From: Acinetobacter rudis
GTDB lineage: Bacteria > Pseudomonadota > Gammaproteobacteria > Pseudomonadales > Moraxellaceae
Assembly: GCF_000829675.1 (NCBI RefSeq)
Contig: NZ_BBRX01000004.1
Location: 1-32,464 of the forward strand
Direction of reading: 5' to 3'
Length of the DNA stretch: 32,464 bases
This document shows positions 8,026 to 15,703 of the stretch, one piece after another (position 1 is the stretch's first letter; every line of letters begins with the position of its first letter). The notes under the pieces were generated by a model. It made no database searches. It saw nothing but the letters and a program-made list of their open reading frames with translations, and was not told the origin of the DNA. The translations under genes were made by a program, and so were the position numbers.

Positions 8026-8956
8026 CTTTTTGTGCCCTTAATTGCGCTACGATATTTTGCATATCTTCAGGTAATGGTGCTTCAATTAATGGATAATTTG
8101 GTATTTCCAAACGCATCGCATGTAAACATAAACGACGTGGAGCTGGGCCACGATAATCTGTTTGATGGCCATATTTATCATCCCCAATGAGAGGATGACC
8201 AATACTTAAACCATGCACACGAATTTGGTGAGTACGACCCGACAATGGTGATGCATACACCAAAGTACCATGGCGAAAGCGTTCTTTCACATTCCACTGG
8301 GTTTTACTCGGCTTACCTTCTTTTGAAACGCGCACACGACGTTCGCCATTATTTAATTCATAGCGTAATAAAGGTGCATCAATTAACTGTTTATCTAAAG
8401 CAACATTACCCTTAACTACCGCAGCATAAGTTTTTTGGATCTTATGTTCACGCAGCAAATCTTGCAGCAACTTTAAAGTACTGCGTTTCTTACTCACCAT
8501 GACCAAACCAGAAGTATCACGGTCAATACGATGAATAAGCTCTAGGTATTTTTTACCTGTTGCTGCACGTAAAGCTTCGATGAGCCCATAGGCCACACCA
8601 CTTCCCCCATGTACCGCGATTCCTGCAGGTTTATTGACAACCATTAAACCTTCATCTTCATAAACCACACGGTCTAATAAACCTTGTGCGACTTTATCTG
8701 ACACGGGTGCAGCAGTTTCATCCTTTTGCTCATAGCGAATAGGTGCTACACGAATTTGATCACCTATCGCAAGTTTAGTCTCTGCTTTACAACGCTTTTT
8801 ATTAATGCGTACCTGACCTTCACGAATCAAACGATAGATACGGCTTTTCGGCACGCCCTTTAAACGGCTAAATAGAAAGTTATCAATACGCTGATCTGCT
8901 TGATGTTCATCCACTTCAAACCAAGTGACACTTTGCCATTGTTGCGTAGAATTCAT
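8018..8956 (-). CDS. rluC: 23S rRNA pseudouridine synthase RluC
   Basis: A 312-residue RluA-family pseudouridine synthase. An S4 RNA-binding domain occupies about residues 20-70 (DQRIDNFLFSRLKGVPKSRI). The catalytic domain follows, with the HRIDRDTSG motif (catalytic Asp145) and the conserved SGRTHQIRVH segment. In E. coli RluC modifies U955, U2504 and U2580 of 23S rRNA. The divergent position next to rne, which is also found in E. coli, supports RluC over the paralogues RluA and RluD. It is the promoter-proximal gene of a two-gene operon with the HAD phosphatase. Its ribosome-binding site is weak (GAG about ten bases before the ATG). Confidence 0.93.
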   Translation of the reverse strand: MNSTQQWQSVTWFEVDEHQADQRIDNFLFSRLKGVPKSRIYRLIREGQVRINKKRCKAETKLAIGDQIRVAPIRYEQKDETAAPVSDKVAQGLLDRVVYEDEGLMVVNKPAGIAVHGGSGVAYGLIEALRAATGKKYLELIHRIDRDTSGLVMVSKKRSTLKLLQDLLREHKIQKTYAAVVKGNVALDKQLIDAPLLRYELNNGERRVRVSKEGKPSKTQWNVKERFRHGTLVYASPLSGRTHQIRVHGLSIGHPLIGDDKYGHQTDYRGPAPRRLCLHAMRLEIPNYPLIEAPLPEDMQNIVAQLRAQKDD

Positions 8957-9062
8957 AGAGTTACTCGAAGCCTTAATACTAAATTTGAATAAAAATTGAC
9001 CACTTAACGCCTGTTTTTCACAAGAAAAATGAGCTTAACCCATAGGCAGAAGTTATAAGGTT
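8957..9062. other. Divergent rluC/rne control region
   Basis: These bases lie between the rluC start and the rne promoter, so the rluC promoter must be here on the minus strand. I see only weak matches (for example TATTAA near 8975 on the minus strand) and no clear operator. The rluC leader is therefore short, in contrast to the long rne leader. Confidence 0.35.
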
Positions 9063-9071
9063 TGCTATAGT
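9063..9071 (+). promoter_or_regulatory. Extended -10 promoter of rne
   Basis: TGC directly followed by TATAGT (9066-9071) is a good extended -10 element. The -35 region is poor, which is usual for this class. Transcription would start near 9078, just before the first leader hairpin, giving a leader of about 620 nt before the rne start. Confidence 0.55.
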
Positions 9072-9278
9072 CAGCGCACGGATACCACCGTAATAGAGTT
9101 ACTTTTTAGTCATTTCAATCATTTGAAATCTAAAAAGACCAAGCAACTCGCGTTATGCTCGGAATGGTCCTAAAAGAATATGCCTACGCCGAAGGGCTTA
9201 TTATATCGGCAAAAACACAAACTGTTGCGTTTAATTGTGCTTCTGCACATAAATCAACATGTTTAAAAAATTTTATCG

Positions 9279-9299
9279 CCAACTTTGTTGTTGGTTTTT
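9279..9299 (+). terminator. Terminator-like hairpin inside the rne leader
   Basis: CCAAC (9279-9283) pairs with GTTGG (9290-9294) around a six-base loop and is followed directly by TTTTT. The stem is short. It is placed about 200 bases after the probable transcription start and about 400 before rne, where it could act as an attenuator. Confidence 0.35.
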
Positions 9300-9396
9300 A
9301 CATGTAAACTGATCCACATCAGACAGATTGCTGCCCCAGAGTATTTCAGGACACAAACGTTTGAGGCATTGGAACTGAGCCAATTGTAAAGGTACG

Positions 9397-9516
9397 ATGA
9401 TCATTCCGTATCAAGACATGTTGCGACAGACGCAACGGATCTTCGAGCAACTAGGCAGTGAAAGTTCAACATCCAATGCACCGTTTGTCTTTCCAGTGAA
9501 AGCGATTGGACATTAA
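9397..9516 (+). CDS. Possible 39-residue upstream ORF in the rne leader
   Basis: An ATG at 9397 preceded by AAAGGTAC opens a 39-codon frame ending in TAA at 9514. The predicted peptide starts MIIPYQDMLRQTQRIFEQLG and ends FPVKAIGH, with no signal peptide or known motif. It uses several codons that are uncommon in the neighbouring genes (CGA, CGG, CTA, ACG), so it may be a chance frame laid over structured RNA. If translated, ribosomes would disrupt the 9420-9436 hairpin and could link rne expression to translation. The product is not one I recognise. Confidence 0.3.
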   Translation: MIIPYQDMLRQTQRIFEQLGSESSTSNAPFVFPVKAIGH

Positions 9517-9695
9517 ATCCTGATTAGGTTGAGATGGAAGCATTCATTCCCATTTCTCCCCAGCGCCATCTAATCGGTAGCTATACTCAAAAATCACAGT
9601 CTACATGAGTGATTGAGTCATAACGCATCATGCAAGATGTCCGCAAACTAATCCAGGCGATTTGTTGGTGTGAATCACTATTAGGTGTTACACCC

Positions 9696-12600
9696 ATGAA
9701 ACGTATGTTGATCAATGCAACACATGCTGAGGAAGTACGCGTTGCACTTATTACTGGTCACCGTCTTTACGATTTTGACTTAGAAAATCGTACTCGTGAA
9801 CAAAAGAAAGCAAATATTTATAAAGGTCATGTGACCCGCGTAGAGCCTTCTTTAGAAGCTGTATTTGTTGAATATGGTGCAGGCCGTCAAGGCTTTCTCT
9901 CCATGCGTGAAATCGCAAACTCATATTACAAAGCTGACCCTCGTCAAACTTCAAATATCCGCGAACTGATTACAGAAGGTACTGAATTATTAGTACAAGT
10001 GGAAAAAGAAGAGCGTGGCAATAAAGGCGCAGCACTTTCTACTTATATCTCACTTGCTGGTCGTTATTTGGTATTAATGCCAAACAACCCTAAAGGTGGT
10101 GGTATTAGCCGTCAAATTTCTGGCTCAGTTCGTGAAGAACTCAAAGAAATGTTGGCATCACTCAATACACCTCGCGGTATGAGCATCATTGTACGTACAG
10201 CAGGTATTGGTCGTACTCAAGAAGAATTACAACTTGATTTACAACATTTGCTAGACCTTTGGAACCAAATCCAAAGCACTGCAAGCAGTGGTCCATCACC
10301 AATGCTGGTTCACCAAGAAGCAGGCGTTGTAACTCGCGCGATTCGCGATTACCTGCGTGATGATGTAACCGAAATCTTAATTGATAATGAGCAAGCCTAT
10401 AACGAAGCCTATAATTTCGTTAAAGCGGTAATGCCAAACCAAATCGACAAACTACAAACGTATACTTTAAATGAGCCTTTATTTGCGCATTTCGGTATCG
10501 AAAGCCAAATCCAAACAGCTTATGAACGCGAAGTAAAACTGCCTTCTGGTGGCTCAATCGTGATCGATCAAACTGAAGCTTTGGTGTCTATTGATATTAA
10601 CTCAGCGAAATCTACACGTGGCCATGATGTTGAAGAAACAGCTCTCAACACCAACTTAGAAGCAGCTGAAGAAATTGCACGCCAATTGCGTTTACGTGAT
10701 ATTGGTGGCCTTGTTGTTATCGACTTTATCGACATGGGTAAAGAGCGTAATCAACGCATGGTTGAAGCAAAATTACGTGAATCAACTCAAAGTGACCGTG
10801 CACGTATCCAATTTGGTCAGCTATCACGCTTTGGTTTGATGGAAATGAGCCGTCAACGCCTCCGCCCTTCTCTAGAAGAAGCAACAGGTTATGTCTGCCC
10901 TCGTTGCCATGGCACAGGTATGGTTCGTGACTTACGTTCACTTTCTCTTTCGATTATGCGTAAAGTAGAAGAAATTGCGTTACGTGAACGTCGTGGTGAA
11001 GTTCAAGTCGAAGTTCCTGTTGAAATTGCAGCATTCTTGCTCAATGAAAAGCGCCATAGTTTGGTTTACTTAGAACAAACTTCAAATGTACGTGTAACTG
11101 TTTTACCTCACCCACACTTAGAAACACCGCATTACCAAATTTCTTATAATCCAGAAGGTTTTGCGCCAACAAGCTATGAGCGTACAGAAGCGACGCGTCT
11201 AAGCGAAAAAGAGCTCGGTTATGCCTCATCTGAATGGCATTTAGATGAAGAGCCAGTCGCAGCAAAAGCGATTGCACCTGCAGCTGCAAAGGGCCAAAAC
11301 CCACGCAGAAACAATCAACAAGCTGAAAAAGCAGCTGTTGCTCCTGTCGCAAAAGCAGAACCTCAAAGCAGTGCATGTGCATGGTTAGAGAACTTGTTTG
11401 TACAAAAACAAGCATCTACTAGCGACCATAGCCGCACAGCAAACAGCGCTGCTGCTGCAATTGAACAAATGGTCAATGGTGGAGCAGTAAGCCGTGGTCA
11501 GTTTGGGCACGTCAATACAGCGCGTACTGATGTCGCAGCAAAACCTGTTGCAACTGAGCAGAACAATGCTTACCTCAACAGCAACACAGCGAAGACTGAA
11601 ACACGTGACTATGCTGAAAAAGCTCAAGAACGTGAAGAGCGTAGCCAACAACGTAACAATAAAAAACGTAGTAAAGGCAAAGAACAGCCTCGCGAAGTTG
11701 TACAGGAGCAAGCGGTAGCGCCTGTAGAAGAAAATGTACAACAACAGCAACAACAGCAACACTCACGTCAAGATCAACGTCGTGAGCATCGTCAAGAGTT
11801 GCGTGATCAAAAGCGTCCGCAAAAACGTCAACCGAACCAAGAACAACAATTTGATTCGGCAGTAGAAAACCCAGTGCCACGTCGTGATCGCAATCAACAG
11901 CAGCGCCCACCACGTCCGACACGCCAGCGTGACCCAAGTGTATTGAATGATCAACAGAACAAGCAAACTCCTGCACCTGTTGTTTCATCTGAATCACAAA
12001 TCAATGTGAACTTGATTGATGCACCGAAACACGAAATGGTAAACACTGCTTTGGTGGTCAATATCGATCAACAACACAGTGAAATCATTGCGATTAATAC
12101 AACATCGGCACAGCCTCAAGCAGTTCAGGCAGCTGAAGTTGTAGCAGAAGCCAAGGTTCAACAGAAAAAAGCTGAACCTACAGCGGCAACTGAAACTCCT
12201 GCTAAACGTACTGAAATACATAAAGCAGCAGAGGCAGCACCACAAGCCGCTGAGCAACCTGTACGTCGTGCAAGCAATGATCCACGTAGTCGTCGTCGCC
12301 AACGTGATCAGCAAAAAACGCACAAGGCAGAACAAGTCAACAAACTCAACCCGTCTCAAGTGCCAACTTTAGCGCAGTACACGATTGGTAGTTTGATTCG
12401 CCATGTCTATGGTGAAGATTGTTCAGTATTGATTGAACAATTTGGCCTAATTCCGACATTTAACCGTGCCTTAAGCAAATTTACTGAGCAATACACTGCC
12501 TCATTAAATCAAGCACCGTCGGCTGCAGCACCACGAAGCCATCAACCTGTTACACGTGACGTTGCAATTAGTAAAGCACAACACGAAGCAGAGCCTGCGC

Positions 12601-13205
12601 CAGTATTAGATTTGGAACCACCAAAACCAATCAGTACAAATCGTGTTGCTAACGATCCACGTGAACGTCGTCGTTTAGCTAAACTTGCCGCAGAACAGGC
12701 ATTTGAACAGGTAAAATCTGCACAAGTTCCAACTGAGCAAGCAACCACAGTAACATCTACTGAAGCAACGACAACTGATTCAACTGCAAGCGAAGCAAGC
12801 TCAGTTGTAGAAGCACCCGTAGCTGAAGCTGTTGCAGTTGCTGAAACCACCCCAGTAGCCAATACAGCAACTGAGGTAGAATCTACTGTTGAAGTGGCAG
12901 AACAGGCTCCTACTGCGAACGAAGCAGCTGTAGAAACACCTGTAGTCAAAGCACCGACAGCAGAAGCCAAAACAGTTGAAACGGCTGCTGTCGCACCTGC
13001 TGAAGTTGCAACTCCTGTGGCAAAACCTCGAGCTACCAGAAAAGCACCCGTGGAGAAGAAAGAAGTCGCCACAGTAGCTGAAAATGTGAGTAATACCGAA
13101 CAACAGGATTTACTTGGTGCTTCATCAGAAGCCGATAAGCCTGCTGCTCGTCCGCGTCGTCCTCGTGGTCGTCCACCTAAAAAAACACCAACAACAGCTG
13201 AATAA
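9696..13205 (+). CDS. rne: Ribonuclease E
   Basis: The essential endoribonuclease that starts mRNA decay and processes rRNA and tRNA precursors, and scaffolds the degradosome at the inner membrane. I place the start at 9696 because [18 protein letters not shown] matches the conserved RNase E N-terminus and AGGTG lies eight bases upstream; an in-frame ATG at 9630 has no ribosome-binding site. The catalytic half (residues 1 to about 520) contains the S1 domain (about 35-125), the 5' sensor, the DNase I-like core with metal-binding Asp300 and Asp343, and the zinc-link CPRC at 401-404. Residues 520-1169 are low-complexity Gln/Arg- then Ala/Val/Glu-rich and predicted disordered. They hold a Gln tract (682-688), two NDPR motifs (861, 986), a hydrophobic segment (about 889-933) and a basic [12 protein letters not shown] end. 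At 1169 residues it is longer than the E. coli protein (1061). Confidence 0.97.
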   Translation: MKRMLINATHAEEVRVALITGHRLYDFDLENRTREQKKANIYKGHVTRVEPSLEAVFVEYGAGRQGFLSMREIANSYYKADPRQTSNIRELITEGTELLVQVEKEERGNKGAALSTYISLAGRYLVLMPNNPKGGGISRQISGSVREELKEMLASLNTPRGMSIIVRTAGIGRTQEELQLDLQHLLDLWNQIQSTASSGPSPMLVHQEAGVVTRAIRDYLRDDVTEILIDNEQAYNEAYNFVKAVMPNQIDKLQTYTLNEPLFAHFGIESQIQTAYEREVKLPSGGSIVIDQTEALVSIDINSAKSTRGHDVEETALNTNLEAAEEIARQLRLRDIGGLVVIDFIDMGKERNQRMVEAKLRESTQSDRARIQFGQLSRFGLMEMSRQRLRPSLEEATGYVCPRCHGTGMVRDLRSLSLSIMRKVEEIALRERRGEVQVEVPVEIAAFLLNEKRHSLVYLEQTSNVRVTVLPHPHLETPHYQISYNPEGFAPTSYERTEATRLSEKELGYASSEWHLDEEPVAAKAIAPAAAKGQNPRRNNQQAEKAAVAPVAKAEPQSSACAWLENLFVQKQASTSDHSRTANSAAAAIEQMVNGGAVSRGQFGHVNTARTDVAAKPVATEQNNAYLNSNTAKTETRDYAEKAQEREERSQQRNNKKRSKGKEQPREVVQEQAVAPVEENVQQQQQQQHSRQDQRREHRQELRDQKRPQKRQPNQEQQFDSAVENPVPRRDRNQQQRPPRPTRQRDPSVLNDQQNKQTPAPVVSSESQINVNLIDAPKHEMVNTALVVNIDQQHSEIIAINTTSAQPQAVQAAEVVAEAKVQQKKAEPTAATETPAKRTEIHKAAEAAPQAAEQPVRRASNDPRSRRRQRDQQKTHKAEQVNKLNPSQVPTLAQYTIGSLIRHVYGEDCSVLIEQFGLIPTFNRALSKFTEQYTASLNQAPSAAAPRSHQPVTRDVAISKAQHEAEPAPVLDLEPPKPISTNRVANDPRERRRLAKLAAEQAFEQVKSAQVPTEQATTVTSTEATTTDSTASEASSVVEAPVAEAVAVAETTPVANTATEVESTVEVAEQAPTANEAAVETPVVKAPTAEAKTVETAAVAPAEVATPVAKPRATRKAPVEKKEVATVAENVSNTEQQDLLGASSEADKPAARPRRPRGRPPKKTPTTAE
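11739..11759 (+). repeat. CAA/CAG trinucleotide tract encoding seven glutamines
   Basis: Seven CAA or CAG codons in a CAACAACAG pattern encode Gln682-688 of RNase E, within an arginine- and glutamine-rich linker. Such tracts can change length by slippage, and a change in multiples of three would keep the frame. Confidence 0.85.
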
Positions 13206-13242
13206 AACCAAGTTGTTTGTTGCCTAAAATTTGTAATTTGAT

Positions 13243-13278
13243 GAAACCCAGCCATTCCGATGGCTGGGTTTCTTTTGT
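13243..13278 (+). terminator. Rho-independent terminator of rne
   Basis: GAAACCCAGCCA (13243-13254) and TGGCTGGGTTTC (13261-13272) form a perfect 12-base-pair stem with a six-base loop, followed by a T-rich run (TTTTGTTATTTT). It lies 37 bases after the rne stop codon. Confidence 0.93.
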
Positions 13279-13302
13279 TATTTTAGTCAATTAGGTTGAT
13301 TG

Positions 13303-13316
13303 CACTAGACATAGTG
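13303..13316. promoter_or_regulatory. Short palindrome upstream of the acyl-CoA synthetase
   Basis: CACTA (13303-13307) and TAGTG (13312-13316) flank four bases, about 90 bases before the acyl-CoA synthetase start. It could be a repressor site for a fatty-acid regulator, but the arms are short and chance is a fair alternative. Confidence 0.2.
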
Positions 13317-13405
13317 TAAGAACATAAAAAACAAGAGCAGTATGACAAGTATTTAAAGTTAGGCCGTTTTCTTAATTGGATGAGTAAATTACAAATAGGA
13401 ATCTT

Positions 13406-15250
13406 ATGAATCAATCTCTTTCTCCAGACCTTATTGGCTTTAGTGACGTAGCAGCCAAACTACCGCAATTTCTTCATAAAGTTCCTAACATACTCAGTGG
13501 GTTGAAACAGGCATATTTACGCACCTCAAGCACACCTGCTGGCCTAGGCTTAGCATTTGAGAAAGCAGTGAAACGTAACCCTCAGGGCATCGCTCTACGC
13601 TTTGAAGATCAACAGTATAGCTATCAGGCACTCAATGACTGGGCCAACCAATTAGCACACTACTTTGTTGCCGCTGGTTTTCAAAAAGGCGATGTCATTG
13701 CTCTTATGATTGAGAACCGCCCAGAACTGGTGGTCACCGTCATCGCACTGGCCAAATTGGGTATTATTTCAGCACTGGTCAACACTTCACAAAATGGTCA
13801 AGTCTTAGCACATAGTATCAACCTGGTTGAAGCTAAAGCCGTTGTTGTTGGTGAAGAATGTCGAGGCGCAGTTGATGACGTCCGTGAACAACTTTGTATT
13901 ACAACAGATCATTTTTACTGGTACGCAGACCAAGAAACATACAATGATCCTGGACAAGCGCCACAAGGCTTTACCAATCTCGCCATTGAAGCCGATAAAT
14001 TTCCTAAATTTAATGTGGTAAATACACAAAAAGTTCAGGGCAAAGATGGGCTATTTTATATTTACACCTCAGGAACCACAGGATTACCTAAAGCGGTTGT
14101 CTTTAGTAATAGTCGCTGGACCTTAGCTTATGGTACCTACGGGCACATCTTGAACCTGCAACCTGATGATGTCATGTACTGCACGCTGCCTCTGTACCAT
14201 GCAACCGGTATGGTGGTGTGCTGGTGTGGTGTTATTGCTGGTAGCGCGACCTTGGCCCTACGCCGCAAATACTCAACCTCTGCTTTTTGGAGCGATGTAG
14301 AAAAATATAATGCCTCTGCGATTGGTTATGTGGGGGAACTGTGTCGTTATCTGATGGATGCACCAGAAAGCTCACGTGATCGACAGCATCGCGTTAGAAA
14401 AATGATTGGTAATGGCATGCGTCCAAATATCTGGAACAAGTTTAAACAACGTTTTGGCGTTACCGAAGTCTTAGAACTTTATGCATCTAGCGAAGGCAAT
14501 GTTGGCTTTAGCAATATTTTCAATTTTGATAATACAGTCGGCTTCTCCCCTACACCTTATGCAATTGTACAATTTGATAAAGAAAAAAATGAACCTATTC
14601 GTAATGAGCGTGGTTTTTGTATCAAAGTGGACAAAGGTGAAGTTGGTCTATTGGTGGGTAAAATCACACGTCGCTCACCTTTTGATGGTTACACTGATCC
14701 AGAGAAAAACCGCTCAGTCATCGTAGAAAATGTCCTCAAAAAAGGCGATGCCTACTTTGTTACAGGTGACTTAGTACGTGATATAGGTTTCAGACATGCA
14801 CAGTTCGTCGACCGTCTTGGAGATACTTTCCGCTGGAAAGGTGAGAATGTTTCGACTACTCAAGTTGAAAACATATGTAGTGACCACGAAAAAATCTCTG
14901 AAGCGATCGTCTACGGCGTTGAAATTCCAAATACCAATGGTCGTGCTGGTATGGCAGCAATCACCTTAGCCCCTGATGTAAATACACTCAGCGAACACGA
15001 TTTAACCGATTTAGCCAGTTGCTTTAAACAAGCTCTGCCACATTTTGCTGTTCCAGTCTTTTTACGCATCTTAAATTCGGTAGATACAACAGGAACTTTT
15101 AAGTATCAAAAGACTAAATTGAAAGATGAGAGCTTCAATCCAGATAAAACTTCAGACAAGTTGTATGTTTTATTACCAAACAGTCAGAAATATGCTGAGC
15201 TCAACGCAGAAGTTTTTGCCAATATCCAAGCCTATAAATACCGTTTTTAG
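13406..15250 (+). CDS. Long-chain acyl-CoA synthetase, FATP/FadD6-like
   Basis: A 614-residue AMP-forming synthetase that activates fatty acids to acyl-CoA (EC 6.2.1.3-type), probably at the inner face of the membrane. The ATP/AMP signature YIYTSGTTGLPKAV lies at about residues 219-232. The second conserved block, VTGDLVRDIGFRHAQFVDRLGDTFRWKGENVSTTQVEN, lies at about 452-489 and includes the FATP-type FRWKGENV hinge found in fatty-acid-transport proteins and very-long-chain synthetases, in place of the classical FadD version. The length fits that subgroup. AGGA precedes the ATG and the gene stands alone between the rne terminator and the tRNA genes. Chain-length preference cannot be read from the sequence; import-coupled activation is known for the family. 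Confidence 0.9.
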   Translation: MNQSLSPDLIGFSDVAAKLPQFLHKVPNILSGLKQAYLRTSSTPAGLGLAFEKAVKRNPQGIALRFEDQQYSYQALNDWANQLAHYFVAAGFQKGDVIALMIENRPELVVTVIALAKLGIISALVNTSQNGQVLAHSINLVEAKAVVVGEECRGAVDDVREQLCITTDHFYWYADQETYNDPGQAPQGFTNLAIEADKFPKFNVVNTQKVQGKDGLFYIYTSGTTGLPKAVVFSNSRWTLAYGTYGHILNLQPDDVMYCTLPLYHATGMVVCWCGVIAGSATLALRRKYSTSAFWSDVEKYNASAIGYVGELCRYLMDAPESSRDRQHRVRKMIGNGMRPNIWNKFKQRFGVTEVLELYASSEGNVGFSNIFNFDNTVGFSPTPYAIVQFDKEKNEPIRNERGFCIKVDKGEVGLLVGKITRRSPFDGYTDPEKNRSVIVENVLKKGDAYFVTGDLVRDIGFRHAQFVDRLGDTFRWKGENVSTTQVENICSDHEKISEAIVYGVEIPNTNGRAGMAAITLAPDVNTLSEHDLTDLASCFKQALPHFAVPVFLRILNSVDTTGTFKYQKTKLKDESFNPDKTSDKLYVLLPNSQKYAELNAEVFANIQAYKYRF

Positions 15251-15251
15251 G

Positions 15252-15291
15252 CCAAATTGATCATTTTTTGAAACTTAGTGCACTAATTTGG
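15252..15291 (+). terminator. Weak stem-loop after the acyl-CoA synthetase gene
   Basis: CCAAATT (15252-15258) and AATTTGG (15285-15291) can pair around a 26-base loop just after the stop codon, followed by an AT-rich tail. The large loop makes it a poor terminator candidate. Confidence 0.3.
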
Positions 15292-15332
15292 ATTATTTAT
15301 AATCAACTAGATAAAACTTTTATATTTTTTAC

Positions 15333-15360
15333 TTGCGCTCGTTTGAGATGTTGCTACAAT
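15333..15360 (+). promoter_or_regulatory. Promoter of the tandem tRNA-Lys genes
   Basis: TTGCGC (15333-15338), 16 bases, then TACAAT (15355-15360) form a sigma-70-type promoter, with the first tRNA base 20 nt downstream of the -10 box. The -10 box lies at the centre of a long palindrome described separately. Confidence 0.7.
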
Positions 15361-15378
15361 ACGCAACATCAAAACGAG
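15338..15378. repeat. Palindrome centred on the tRNA-Lys -10 box
   Basis: GATGTTGC (15347-15354) and GCAACATC (15363-15370) are exact inverted copies flanking TACAATAC. The match continues outward after a one- or two-base offset with CTCGTTT (15338-15344) and AAACGAG (15372-15378), giving 15 paired positions per arm. It covers the -10 box and the start site and ends two bases before the tRNA. Confidence 0.75.
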
Positions 15379-15380
15379 AT

Positions 15381-15456
15381 GGGTCGTTAGCTCAGTTGGT
15401 AGAGCAGTGGACTTTTAATCCATTGGTCCCGCGTTCGAGTCGCGGACGACCCACCA
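15381..15456 (+). tRNA. tRNA-Lys (anticodon TTT), copy 1
   Basis: A 76-nt tRNA with encoded CCA end. The acceptor stem GGGTCGT pairs with ACGACCC, the D-loop has AGCTCAGTTGGTAGAGC, the anticodon TTT lies at 15414-15416 within the loop CTTTTAA, and the T-arm contains GTTCGAG. All four stems pair. It is co-transcribed with the identical copy 20 bases downstream. Confidence 0.99.
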
Positions 15457-15476
15457 CTTATTTTGATACTCGTTAT

Positions 15477-15552
15477 GGGTCGTTAGCTCAGTTGGTAGAG
15501 CAGTGGACTTTTAATCCATTGGTCCCGCGTTCGAGTCGCGGACGACCCACCA
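15477..15552 (+). tRNA. tRNA-Lys (anticodon TTT), copy 2
   Basis: Base-for-base identical to the preceding tRNA-Lys, including the encoded CCA; the anticodon TTT lies at 15510-15512. The 20-base spacer between the two copies has no promoter, so both come from one precursor that RNase P and RNase E would separate. A strong terminator follows seven bases after the CCA. Confidence 0.99.
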
Positions 15553-15558
15553 GATTCG

Positions 15559-15597
15559 AAAAAGCCTATCATTTATTTGATGGGCTTTTTCTTTTTC
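15559..15597 (+). terminator. Rho-independent terminator of the tRNA-Lys pair
   Basis: AAAAAGCCTATCA (from 15559) pairs with TGATGGGCTTTTT (ending at 15590) through a G-U pair, followed by CTTTTTC. It is a strong stem with a T-rich tail immediately downstream of the second tRNA. Confidence 0.92.
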
Positions 15598-15703
15598 TAT
15601 TCAAAAAAATATAACAACATTAAGCCGATCAACAAATGTCATCGATGATAAAAATCAATGCCCTGTTAAACAGACCTCAAACTTAGAATTTTAAATCGCT
15701 CAA

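Larger units (their letters stand above)
9078..9695 (+). promoter_or_regulatory. Long structured rne 5' leader
   Basis: The region between the probable rne promoter and the start codon is about 620 bases and rich in inverted repeats. Visible hairpins are: 9102-9137 (CTTTTTAG/CTAAAAAG plus ATTTCA/TGAAAT, with a two-base bulge); 9137-9169 (GACCA/TGGTC with inner AGCA/TGCT); 9188-9210 (GCCGA/TCGGC); 9279-9294 (CCAAC/GTTGG followed by TTTTT); and 9420-9436 (GTTGCG/CGCAAC). In E. coli the 361-nt rne leader contains hairpins that RNase E itself recognises, so that the enzyme sets its own mRNA level. The same role here is inference from gene identity, leader length and structure; I cannot align the hairpins to the E. 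coli ones. Confidence 0.6.

Noticed and set aside
9630..9695. Longer RNase E starting at the ATG at 9630
   Set aside because: The extra 22 residues do not resemble RNase E, and the conserved N-terminus with its ribosome-binding site begins at 9696.
11385..11762. Minus-strand hydrophobic frames opposite the Gln/Arg-rich part of rne
   Set aside because: Leucine-rich sequence arises from the complement of CAA/CAG/CGT codons; these are shadows of rne.
12542..13255. Long minus-strand open frame opposite the RNase E tail
   Set aside because: It is a low-complexity mirror of the Ala/Val/Glu-rich rne tail, with no ribosome-binding site or recognisable domain.
15333..15614. Open frame running through both tRNA-Lys genes
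   Set aside because: The frame exists only because the tRNA sequences lack stops in that phase; the same peptide appears twice because the tRNAs are identical.
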